In this document: positions 46,759 to 59,000 of the stretch, in pieces
Position numbering within the stretch: position 1 is the first letter of the stretch
How the letters are laid out: each line of letters opens with the position of its first letter
Assembly (NCBI GenBank): GCA_000499405.2
Contig: HG738150.1
Span: 1 to 64,000 of the forward strand
Origin: Onchocerca volvulus
Lineage: Eukaryota; Nematoda; Chromadorea; Rhabditida; Onchocercidae
DNA: 64,000 nucleotides
Reading direction: 5' to 3'
Translations under genes and position numbers: made by a program
Notes under the pieces: generated by a model
What the model was told of the DNA's origin: nothing
Databases searched by the model: none
Seen by the model: the letters and a program-made list of their open reading frames with translations, nothing else

Positions 46759-49700
46759 AAAATAGCAATGGAATAGAAAATTTTAGGTGAAAATTTCCTT
46801 CTTTCTCCGGTTTGTGCGGACGACAAATCTCTCGAGATATTCTTTCTTTAAATTATCAAATTTCCTTTTCTTTCTTTATCAAAAAATTAATGAATTCTTG
46901 CTGTTCTCAAAAAGAAAAAAAGAGGGTTTTTTCATTTTGCAGAATCATTCTTGGCATCACTTCAATTTCACGAGTGATTATTAAAAATTTTCGAAATTTC
47001 AAAAAACTATTGAATCGTTTTTTTTTTTTTCTTTGTTGTTGAAAGACAGATTTTTGGAAGGACGGTGCAGGAATAAAATCCTTCTAACAGCTCCAGGAGA
47101 GGTGTGATGCCCAACAAGCGTTGCATTTCATTGGTTCTACGGAAAAAAGAAAGCTCCACCTTTCTTGGATAGGTTGGAACTTTTTCCTTTTCTAGAAAGA
47201 CCATAGAAACCTCAGACGTCGTTACCATCATTATCAGCGACAACAACAACAGCTAGAGATGTGATGATTGACTATATATTAACATTTATATCAATCATAT
47301 TTATTAGCTTAGCCCATTCCAATATGTCGTAGTTCAAAGTGTGGCTCTGTAACATATTTAATTAACTTCTTGCCATTATGCTAATTTTTGGTTATAATTG
47401 AATAATTAATTGATTATTCTTTGCTTTTTCAAGTAAGCTTTACTTTTAGTTTATTTTATCTTTACAGTACCATTTATCTCCTCGATTTTCTTGATTTTAT
47501 GTATTCTTTGTGTCCAAAACGTGTCTTAGTATTCGGCTGTACTTGAAACATACAGTATATTCAATTGTCCCTAAAATTGCATATAACATGAATCTTATAA
47601 AAGGAGTATAGAGTTAGAAGGGTACTAACTAATTGACACAGTTTTATATCATAATAACAGCTATTCGTTACATATTTACTTTCGAATTTTTGGTTATCAG
47701 ATTGCCCAGATTTGCAGTTCATGCGTCGTGTCTTCTGGTTTTGATGGTCAATCATTGGTATTAGATATTAATTTATTCCGTTTAATCCAATTTTTAATTG
47801 ACAGCCGTTGCTTTAAACCGCCTGATTTGTATCATCAAGATGAAGATAGTTCCTATTTTTGAAGCTTCGTCAACTTATCTCTTGTTTGAAATGTTGCAAA
47901 ACGACAAGAGTCCAGGATCAATTTCATTCCATTCTTTTCTTTCTAAATTCGATTTTACTGAATTTTATCATTCGAAGAGTCGACTAATAAATGCTATTGA
48001 AAAGAAGCATTTCTCTGAGAAATAGAAAGAAAGGTTATGTTGTAGTTGAAGCAAGAAAAATTGATATGATAAACTAAGATTATGATATGTAAACAGTGCC
48101 CTTTCTCCTGTTGAAAAGTAGGAAAGACTCGATTCTATTATATTTCGATTATTTGCATTACGAATCGATTCCCATCAAGTTGTAAGAGTGTGCTATTCGT
48201 GATAGTGACGTTTGCAGAAGGTACGTTTTTCCAAAATAATTTTCGCGATTTCCATTCATCATACTGCAGTTTCTTGTCAAATCTGTAAAAGTTGATGATA
48301 ATAGTGATAATGATAATATTGAAATAATGATAGAAAGTAATATTCGCAAAAAGGTGGACAGTATTTTGCCAGGAATCGCTGATATGATGCAATTTATTAG
48401 TACTATCATTCTTTTATCTGTCCAATTTCTATAAAACTTTCTTGATGATAATTATATACTCATCTTATAGTAATATCCAATATCTATTCTTATTTTGAAT
48501 ATTTAATTGTATTTGCAAAAATTAATTACTTCCCAACGGTAACTTTAATTATCATTGCAAGAGGAAACTGATCAAACAGTCTTTCTTTTTTGATACAAAT
48601 TTTTTCCTTTGGTAGTTTTCTTCTGAGATGAAGAATATATACAAAATATTCAAGACACGTTGTCTATTCTGTCTATTTATAATTTTTTTGAAATAAAATC
48701 CTGAAGCACTTCAATGTAGTGATTGATAATTCGCACTGTCCTATCTAAATATTAATTTGACTTTCATTACGATTCACTTTTGAGCTGAAATGTTTATATA
48801 AAAATTAAATGTATTACGTTTAATCAAGTTTTAAATTAAAAATCCTTTTCTCCAATAATATTATTGCATAGAAATATAATAATAATGAAAGCATTCATAA
48901 TGAAATCAAAAATCATTGGAAAAAATAAATTGATTTTAGGGTAAGCGAATCCTATTAGTGTTTTTAATTGCTATCGTTGTTATTTCATGCTGTGATTTGA
49001 CCAGTTCGATGAAATAAGTGAGGAGGACGAGGAGACGAGAAGGGAATCCAAATTTTCCAATCATAAAATTTCCAGCACAAATGAAAATTTTTAATATGAT
49101 GATTTGCCGCCGTTCATACTGTCAACAACGATTATATTTGCCATCAAGTTGATTTGTTCATAGTTTATTTTGTCCCATCAATACAGATAGACAGACACAC
49201 ACACACACACAAAATAATCCAATCGGTATGCTGCTCGAAATATTATTATCCTTTTTCAAAATTCTTTTTGTTGAAAAAAAGCTAATTTCGAAGTTCACTG
49301 AGCTGCTTATTTGATAATGTTTTGCTCAATTTCATCAATAATCAGTTGGATCTATTCGGTTTCTTTCTTTCTTTTTCCGGTAAAGAATAAATTTTAGCGA
49401 CGGGAAGTTTTGTTGTCATTCTTTAACAAGCTCAAAATTTAAATGTTTTGATCCCGAATAAAAACACTTCTCGTTTAAAACGGAATTTTTTAAATTTGTC
49501 TTTTTCCCAAAATATTTCATATCATATTGTTGAATTATGCAATAATTTTGAGAAAATAGGAGCGATACTTCTAGAATCGCACTTAGCATTTGCACTTTTA
49601 AATTGATTATAATTTCAAGTTTGCTTCGTTTATTATACTAATTTGACGTAATGAATTGATTACACTAAAAATGATCTGTTTAGCTTTCTTTTTTTTTTTT

Positions 49701-50762
49701 TTTCAGATGAAATTAATGTTTAGGGTAAGTATTCGAATTAAACGAAATAATAGCATAATGAATTTCTACATTAGAACCACACTTCTCAAAATTATTCTTT
49801 ATAAAATGCTTGTGATTTTAATAAAAATATCATGAAAAGAATTCGAGATTTCGTTAATTAATTTGGTGTATCGGTAGAAACAATTCTAAAAATGGGCAAA
49901 TAGAAAGCAAATGTATGATCTAGTTACTGGAAATATGTTCAAATTGATGTTATTCTCTCCGGAACGGAATTCAGATCATAATTCATTACGAAAATTACTG
50001 TGATCAGAATCTAATTTCTGTCTATAATAAAATATGATCATCAACTCATCAGTAGTAATACTGGATCACTTTTATGGGGTAAAAAAATAGAGATTTTTTC
50101 TTAATCTACAATGCTCGATAATATGTAAAATCCATCTAGCAATTCATTATGCCATTATTTCATTTAAATCGAATACTTACGCCAAACGTTAGTTTCATTT
50201 TACTATGAAAATTCAGAAGTTAAACTTAATTTTCAGAAATTTATTTTGATTTTTCAATTTTATTAGTGTTCACAATTATAGTTAAGAAAGTATGGACAAA
50301 GAGGAAAACTGCATATTAGACGAAGAAATATGTCGTTACGGAATAGAATTTCAGAATCCGGAAGGGAAGGATTAATGATGATAAGGAGAGAATGAATTAT
50401 GGAAAAAAAGAAAAGAAGTAATTAAAAACACATTATTTTCCTGTTCGAAATTTCGAAATTAATAGGAAAGTAATTGAATGATTGAAAAAGAGTAAATTCG
50501 AAAAATCATTTGGGAAATAATTGATAAGAATGTAACAAAAAATGAATTGCTAACTCTGTAATTCTAAAAAATATGCATTTTTCCTCTTCCTTCTCCTTCC
50601 TTCGTTCCTTCCTTCTCTTCCTGCTCTTTCCTTTCTTCCTTTTCCTCCTCCTCCTTTTCATTTCAGATAAGGCAGTAACTACTTTAAAGCTTTTCATTTA
50701 CTATTTTCGCTGAGTATTTCGTTTCCATCCTTTCCTCCTTTGTTGTCTAATAAATATATAAA
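46758..50762. other. Gene desert, right part
   Basis: A/T-rich spacer with an (AC)8 microsatellite at 49195-49210 and a polypyrimidine tract near 50.58-50.67 kb. Frames at 47007-47249 and 48138-48409 on the minus strand lack splice context and recognisable features. Confidence 0.4.
50577..50666 (+). repeat. Polypyrimidine (CTTC-rich) tract
   Basis: Nearly 90 bases are pyrimidine with only a couple of interruptions, mostly CTTCC and CCTCCT units. The complementary strand yields a Lys/Glu/Arg-rich frame that I regard as a by-product. Homopurine-homopyrimidine tracts of this type can form triplex DNA. It lies just downstream of the small minus-strand gene's stop. Confidence 0.85.
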
Positions 50763-51926
50763 TTATCTATCTGATTTAATTCTATTCATATTGCACTTGT
50801 CATCTCCTCTTCCCGAACTCTCGAATCCCCGTGCCTCGTCCATAATATCACCTGTTCAATTTGAATCCATTAAGCAATTATTCTAAAAGCCCGGATCTTT
50901 TGAATACCTTCTGAAAAAATTGCTATAATTTCTTTTTTTTGACAGATTTTAATGTTATTTTTGAGGGGGAATTTAATAAAGTATTGCAGTAAGCATCGAA
51001 ATTGCGTCTATTATCATTTTCTCAGGTGAAAAATGATAATGGAAGGATAAAAGGATTTAGCTTATTAATGAAATTGATTATCTCTCTCGCTAGCAACGGG
51101 AAAACAATTCATTTAACAAACGGCTAAGCCATTTTTTGCTTAACCAAAAGTGAGGAAAAAAAGTGAATTTCAAAAAATGGAGGAAGCAATATGCTATCCA
51201 GTCATTATTATTCATTCATGTCTAACCCATAGGTAGTTTTCTGTGGACGCATTTTTTTAATGAACAAATAGAACTGTTTCAATTTCCTTATCGTTAGATT
51301 AAATTATTTTAAAATTGAAATATACAAGAGAGACTGTTGGTTATTTTGAATTTCGGAAAATTTTGCTGTTCATTCAGAATGTGATCGATGAGAATGATCC
51401 ATCTCGAGAGATGTATGTATCACACATCAAAACTTGTATTTCAACATACAGACGCACGCACACGCACACGCACATACACCGATGAATAGAAACTTACCAT
51501 ATACCCCATTTTTTGATAGCACTTCATCGAGCAACGCCCCTTCCGTCGAGAATACGAAACACAGCAATTCATTGGGACATATTTGCTGACAGTAAACAAA
51601 TTTTTGGTGAAAATTTAAATGAAGGAATTAGAAAGTAAGAAAAGATTGAATTTAGGGTTCTATACGAGTTACTTTCACTGATTATTCCTCTCGCTATTCT
51701 TAACTGATATTATTCTCATCTATGAAAGATATCATTTATATGTACCTTATAAGCATTATGGATATTGCCCTTTCAGTAATTTAAAAAAGCGATCAGGTTC
51801 ATGTTGATCTTGAGTGGCGAAGAATAAATCTCATGAAATAGGTTTCCAGAATGACTTTATTTGGTATACCTTAGCATTGCGAAATATCAAGTCTAATGCT
51901 CTGCCCAGATTGTGATAAGATTTCAT
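50763..51926 (-). CDS. Small three-exon gene of unknown function
   Basis: Exons 51926-51870 (19 codons, GTATACC donor), 51585-51498 (acceptor TTACTGTCAG, donor GTAAGTT) and 50851-50763 (acceptor ATTGAACAG, stop 50763-50765) join in phase to 77 residues. The middle exon is the strongest: 29 open codons with richer G+C than the introns and near-consensus sites at both ends, encoding ICPNELLCFVFSTEGALLDE. The first exon gives NLGRALDLIFRNAK. A hydrophobic strand followed by STEGALLDE loosely recalls roadblock/LAMTOR-type small proteins, but I do not claim this. The real start could lie further upstream, and the long second intron (646 bases) could hide another exon. It is divergent from the cog-1-like gene, about 900 bases away. 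Confidence 0.5.
51451..51480 (+). repeat. Short (GCACAC)n tract
   Basis: About 30 bases of imperfect CACACG/GCAC repeats, in the intron between the last two exons of the small minus-strand gene. Confidence 0.7.
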
Positions 51927-52826
51927 ATCAGCTATTGCTTTAATATTTCCTCAGATTCTCAGTTTCTATTGCCATTTCTTTTTATCATTCAGTTTTCTTC
52001 CTTATTTATTATAATAACATTTCGTATAGAAATCATGCCGGAAATAAAATAAATTCTTATCAATGATCAAAGATCTGGCAAACTTTTCATGCTTTTTCGC
52101 TTTAAGAATTTATGATTAATTTTTTTATCGACAGTCTTTCTTTAAGAAATTTCAACTATCTCTTTTAATTAATTCTAATAAGCTTTTCTTTCTCCATAGA
52201 ACATTTTGCTACCATTTCCATAGTCCAAAAAAAGTTATCTTTTGCAAAAATTTATTGAGAATTTGAAAAAACCTAGCTGATAAAAAAATAGGATCAAAAT
52301 GGCTTCATATGTGTACTTGTAAAGTCTTAAAATTATCAAGAAATTTTAAAAAAAATTTCTTTATTTCACATCAAATGATATTACTTTTTCTTTCTGTTTC
52401 TTGTGATATACTTTGAGCTGTATGTGAAGGATTGCTTGCATGTTTTTACAATTTTTGAATTTTAATCATGCTTGAAATTTCTTATTGAAATAAATTGAAG
52501 ACTGTCTTTAAAATTTGAAACTTATATGTCCAAAATTACTACTAGATAGTTTCATCGAAGGTATTTATTTCTAATCATTAAACTTTGAGAGGGAATTTCA
52601 CATTTAGATTCTAGTCAGAATTTGTTTTGTTTGGGAATTTTTATAACAAGGATTTTATAAAACTCGTCAAAATTGATTTGATGAGTTGTTTTTCTTCCAG
52701 TGATTTAGTGATTTGTATTATCAATGCTTCAATAGTTAATTTTAGAGAACGCTAACTTTATAATCTTTTACTTTCTCCCATTTTTCAGTCGTTTTTTTTC
52801 CAGGATAATTTGTTGGATATCATTCA
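51927..52826. promoter_or_regulatory. Presumed divergent promoter of the small gene and cog-1, with SL acceptor
   Basis: This A/T-rich region holds no recognised exon. Near its right end the sequence CGTTTTTTTTCCAG, ending at 52803, is a strong acceptor 23 bases before the homeobox-gene ATG. With no upstream exon visible, it is the likely splice-leader addition site and so supports the chosen start. Confidence 0.5.
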
Positions 52827-53061
52827 ATGAATTCATTTTTTCCGGGTGCTACAAATTTGGTTGTTGCAAATACCGTTGTGGTAATAACTTAAACAAATTA
52901 TCACCGAGTTACTTTGTAATTTGTTGCAGCGAACTCTTTTCATGAAACTATAAGTTACCATAATTTTAAAAATTTGAAATTATCCATTATTTATTTTTGA
53001 ATTGTAATTTCTACTTCAATTTCACAATATATATCACATCTTCAGAATTCATCATCATCAT

Positions 53062-53092
<31 letters not shown>

Positions 53093-56000
53093 ATCATCAG
53101 TACCAGCAGCAGTGCACGATCGTCGACGTAAGTCAATATCACCATCCAGTCCAGAAAATAAGCATTCGGAAGAACGGAATGAAACAAAACGATTCCGAAG
53201 TCCGAGCAATCAAGATGAAACTAATATCACCACTAGTAGTACTAAAAACAAGGGGAAAAATAATGCTTATAGCATAACTAAATTGCTAGAAAAGAAAGAA
53301 TCGAGCAGCAGTCGAGCCAGGTTTGAAACATTTCCGATAAATAAAAATGAATATATATGTTTCTATTATAATAGTGGTATTTCATTTATTTTTGATGATA
53401 AATGTTGATCATTTATTTGAGGAATACATTTTTTTTTCGATGAAATTTAAAAATCTAGCAAATGACAACAAATTACTTAATAACTTTCATTTTCAGCAGC
53501 TCATCGGCAAGCGATGATGATAATGCAGCAACTGGTCGATGTCATTCAACTGATGATGATGGCAGTCGGTTAGTTAGCTAAGTTAAAATTAGGAAAATAT
53601 ATTTTAATTTCCTCCAAGAAACGCTTCTGTTAGAAAAATAAGAAGCGAGTGCGAAAGGAATCTGAAGAAGCTAATATTATAGATTCGAAACATGAAATGT
53701 GTTTTTGACATTCTTTTTCCTCATGAAACAGTTGTCATCAACAGCTTCTTCTCTTTTTATGTTTGCCCTAAACTGATTCAGATGTATGGATCTGGCAGAA
53801 TTTGGACGTGCCGTCACATGGCCACATTTTTTCACAGCTGGACCGTCAGCCTTCACCGTCCCTCACGCTGCAGGCTCATTAATGGATTCAAATTCATTTG
53901 CCAATACCATTGCCGCTGCTGCTGTTACCGCTGATGGACAAGAGTTATCTCAAGTCCAGCAGATTCAAGTCAATAATAATAACTTTTGGAAAAATAGAAC
54001 TCTTTGATTGGGATGGAAAAACGATGCATAATTAAAGCTTCAGTGCTGTAGTATTATGATATTCTGCAAGCAGTAGTTCGATCAGACTTGAAGTTATTAA
54101 TTTAGTGCGTGAAATTATTTGGAAAAAGTTGCGATGAAATTCCGCCATTTTATCTTCTTTCATTTCCAGATATCTATTCAATGAGTTCAAATTACTAAAA
54201 CAAAATGAATTTGAACGATATTGATTTCAGAATGCCTATCTTTCTTATATTCTTGGCACATCGATGACAACTGCTGTTTCAAGAGCACCAGTGATATCGC
54301 ACCATCATCCTCTGCATATCATGGTTGCGCCATCTGATACTGGTACATTTATTGTCTTTATTTTCATATTTTACGCATTTTGGAGAAGTCATCAAAAAAA
54401 TTTCAATGCTAACCTCTTCTGCAGATTTTCTGTCTTTCATATATCTTGGCCTTTCTGTACAAAAAAAAGGCTTTCAGAATGTATAAGTTCTCGGAATCTT
54501 ACCATAGTTTTTGTTTCAAACTCTCGCTGCAGAAAAGTGAAGAACTTGGTGAATTTGGGACTTCTATAAATTAAACTAATTAAAAATTTAGTGTCTGAAA
54601 GTCTGCAATTATCGATATCTGTTTCTCACTGGAATTTTAAAGAATTGGAATGTGAATATTTAAGAGACAATTTTTTTTTTTATACATCCAGAAATTTTAA
54701 TTCAATTCATGAAAAATGGAGAAAGAAGACGTAACAACTGAAGAAGGAGGGGGAAGGGAAGTTATCGAAGGGTAACAGCAGATGTTTCTAACTGAACCTG
54801 ATAGTTATCCAAATTATGAATATGTTAATTTGATGCATTTGCATGTTTATATTTTCTATGAATAGATGGATGGACATCGTTGAACTGCTCATTAAAAATT
54901 AATTTTCTAAAATGATCTATTTTCAACAATTAATTTCCAATAATTGGAACACATTTAAATTGTTCTAATTTCTCTTTTCCTACGGTTGTGATATGTGCAG
55001 CAATTATGCAGATTCGTTAGACGGCTTTTGAATCTGAATAATTTCTGAATAAGTAAGATAAAGTAGAATAAGAATTGTCAAATATATGCCAAATATAATG
55101 ATAACACATTCTTTCTATCGGAAAAATTTCTCGAATTTTCATCTATTCATGGAGTTGAAAATAAAAATGTGAGAACCGAACGGGCTATAACGGGTATGGA
55201 AGACAGCAATTCATCAATACTACATCTTATTAACATATTCTTTTTATCAATTAATTCATATATCAATTGACTAAATCAAGAAATTCACTCAAAAATGCGT
55301 GAAAAAAGGAAATTGCAATTGATCTCCAAATCTAACTTTTGTATTGGATTACCGTTTCGTTCGTCTCGCTCACGACTTGCTACCTTTTGATAATACCGCT
55401 TGACTTCTACGTGATTTGCTCGTCTTCTCTTCCCACTTATCATCTTATCATTTTAACATTATTCAACTCTCTCTCTCCTCTTTATTCAAATTTTTTCAAC
55501 AATTCACGAGAAGAATACAGAATGAAGTTGCTAATTGAAATACAGTACGCTGTGAAAACTTTGATGAAAAATTATGTATGTATGTTTGTCTCCTTTCTTT
55601 TCACCTCTTCCTTTTTCTCAATAATTCCCTCTCTCCTCCTCTTCTTTTTGTATAAATGTGATATTTCTTTTCTGTCTAGATGAAATCTATCTGTTGACCC
55701 AATGAGATTCTGATAGACTGTTTCGTTTTTTTCCTAATTTTTACCTTTTAAGCACTATCACTGATGGCGATTGACATCTTATGGGAATGATAAATTATTG
55801 ACAAACAGATGTAAATTTTGAGGATTGTAAGTGAAGTGGGAAGATGGCACGGCGTAGCATCACGTAGCGTGAGTAACACGCAATCCACGTTTTCTCCTAT
55901 TTCTTTATTTTCCATTCACAGACTAATTGCTCTTCATTTTCTTCCAATGCCTTTCCCCAACATCTGATGGGAAGGAAATATTCAACAATAAATTGCAAAA

Positions 56001-59000
56001 TTTTTCAACAGAAAGCGAAGAAAGTAGATAAAATAGAGGGATTAGAGAAGCAAAGATGAAGGGCAGGTGCGGGGGTGGGAAATATTTCATTGTATTATTT
56101 ATATTTCGTTTAGATTTCTGTCAAACAGTTATCACTTATTTAATCAGCAAATTACTGATTACAAGCCAATAATAGCTGAGGAAGTCTGTCAAAAAATAAG
56201 TCCTTCTAATTCACAGTTATCATTGAAATACTGGCTGATCGGATATTTTCTTTTGCCATATAAAGGATACAACAACTAAGAATGTTGTAAGAATTCGATG
56301 AATTATAATTTGATGTATGGTTATTGATTGGCCTAATTCTCTGTTCTGAATTTAGCATTACATTGTCAGCTATATGAGGATGAAAAAATAAATAGAAGAA
56401 ATATTCCATTCAAAAAATCATTTCATTTTCAATTGAAAATGTTACGAGTTTCCCTTGAATTAAATATCAAAAATTATATTTTAAATTTCGAAATTCCTCT
56501 TCCATCCAATTTGTGCAGTCTTTTTAATACAAGATTAGTATTGCGATTTTCGTTTAATGTATCCATTTATTGAAATATTTGAGTATTAGTGACAAATGAT
56601 ATATTTTGGAGATAAAAAGTGAGTCTTTGCTCATGAAGTTTAAAAATAATTAAAATTGACTATTTTGTGCATATATAATGATGATTTACTGCATTCTCCG
56701 ACAAGGTGCCAATTTCCGGAACTTTTCTCAGCAATTATATATATTACATCCTTAATGTGCACATCAATATTCTGTAATTGAAGCTTTCAAAACTAAAATA
56801 ATTCCGCAGTCTAATATCTATAAATATTTTTTAGAATATGAGAAGTTTGCTTTTGACATTTGTCAGGGGAAATATTTAATAATCTTTTTTAGATCTAATT
56901 TTTAATTTTGAGTTTTTGCATTTTAAAAACATCAATTATGAAATATTTTGAAAAATAGAGAAATTGTTTAAAAAAATGTAGTAATCAAAGAAAAATTATA
57001 AAGAAATCCAAAAAAAAGATTTGATTTTTATAAAATTAAAATTCATATTATTATTAACAACTTATTGTAGGTATATCTCTATGGTAGATCTATATAAATA
57101 AAAATGTAAATGTTCGTTGTTACTTGCTTCAAATGTTCCATGTTCTTCAGCGTTGTTTTGAAATTTCGAAAGAACATTGCAATCGAATAGGCGCGTGTTT
57201 TTATATAGATAGGTATCTTTAAGAACTTTCGAGCATTTAAGATTTTGAACAAACGAACATTTTCCAGTAAATTAGAAGTAATTTAATAATTGAGTAGCTG
57301 AATCGATCTGCTATTACTGTTATGGTCCTTTTTTGGAGAAAGGTGTTGGTAATGAGATTCGTTTTCAATATCAACTTGAAAGACCACAGCGTGCCTGATT
57401 TTTGATTTTTGAGCAGTTCGGTGATTTGCATTTGAGGCATATTTGGTATGGAGTAGAATTAACGGATATAAAAGTAATAGGGGAAGAAGCAGCAGGAGAC
57501 TTTCACTTTGACAACCGCAGATGACCTCAACCTGTATGGTTTTAGTTTTCTTTCATGCGTCATCGAAATGATTTCCTACAAAATTGGCACAATGAAAGGA
57601 CTAATCAAACTCACTGACGTTGACTTCAAACATATTTTTTCGCTCACAATTTCAGATTAAAACAAAAAAATTTTTAGGTAATTAGAAATTTTGATTGTTG
57701 CAATAATGAGACATCTAGAAAATTTGAAATATTTTCAATAAAGACTTACTGATCTTTAATTTTTGGCCTTTGAAAATAAATCAGAATAGCGGAGAATTGA
57801 TAGGAATTTTTTCTTTTTCATAAAAAAATATCATTATAAGTAAAGTATTAACATATTTCAAGGCATCTATTCAAGAAAGAGCTGAAATTATTTGAATAAT
57901 TTTACTAGCGTTTATTTGATTTGTGGTTAAATAAAATGATTCATTTCGAGATTTCTCCTTTTTTTCGAGAAGAATTTAGAACTGCAGTATAATGGATTGG
58001 ATTGGTTTATTTACCGATCATTTCACTTAATAAAGAAGAGATTGGTTGTCAGAAACATGAACTGATTAATATGGAATATACATGCAAGCAAAATTAATTC
58101 ATTCTCATATTAATTGCATTTCATTCCATTTACATATATCCAATCACTTCTTTTGCCTAACTCATGTCATCTTCAGCTTTCCTTCAGAAATTAACTATTA
58201 TCATCTGTTTCCTTTCACTTTTTTTGGAAAAACAATATACTAATCTTTTCTTTACTCATGAATAAATGATTTTGCTTTGATTTATGTAATTTTAACTTTA
58301 AAGTTAACTTTGTGGGTAATTTAAAGTGACTGAATGGAATCATTTTAGTTAAATCCAATTAAAGTTCAGAAAAATCTTTTAATTTTATTAATATGAATAA
58401 AAAATATGAGATAATCTTTTAACCGATAACTTAATCAGTGCAGGAAAATGTATCATATTAGCCAAAACACTATAGCCTACCGTCCGTTGGATATTACCCG
58501 ATCGATCAGTAAAAAATAGAAAACTTTCATGTGCAGTTGTTTTTTCATGGAAAATTGTTCACACAGTAATCACAAATAATCAAGCAAATAATTTTATTGC
58601 ACATTTTCGGGTGTCATCTGCCTTCTCATCCTATTCTTACCCCGTAAACTTAGATCCTCGTTGTGCGGTCTCTTTTAGGCTATCGCTAATCAGCATTTTA
58701 ATGATGGAAGAGAGAAATCGGCAAATTGCGCATTCCTTTCTTTGTTTCCTCATATTTCATTGAAGACAATTATTTGAACGATTGAAAGCAACCCTATATC
58801 ATTGAGGAAACATATGTTGCTGATTTTTGATGAATTTGAAAATTTGCTTTTTGATAAGCTGAGAAATTCATTGATTAGCATCATTCAATTAATTGTGTTA
58901 CTTAAAACGAACAGATCAAAGCTTCCAACATCTTTAATCGTTGAATGTTAAGTAATTTGTTATATTTCAAATTGATTGACCAAACTATGAATTTTTTGGC

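Noticed and set aside
50506..50697. Lys/Glu/Arg-rich frame on the minus strand
   Set aside because: Translation of the polypurine strand of a CTTC-rich tract.
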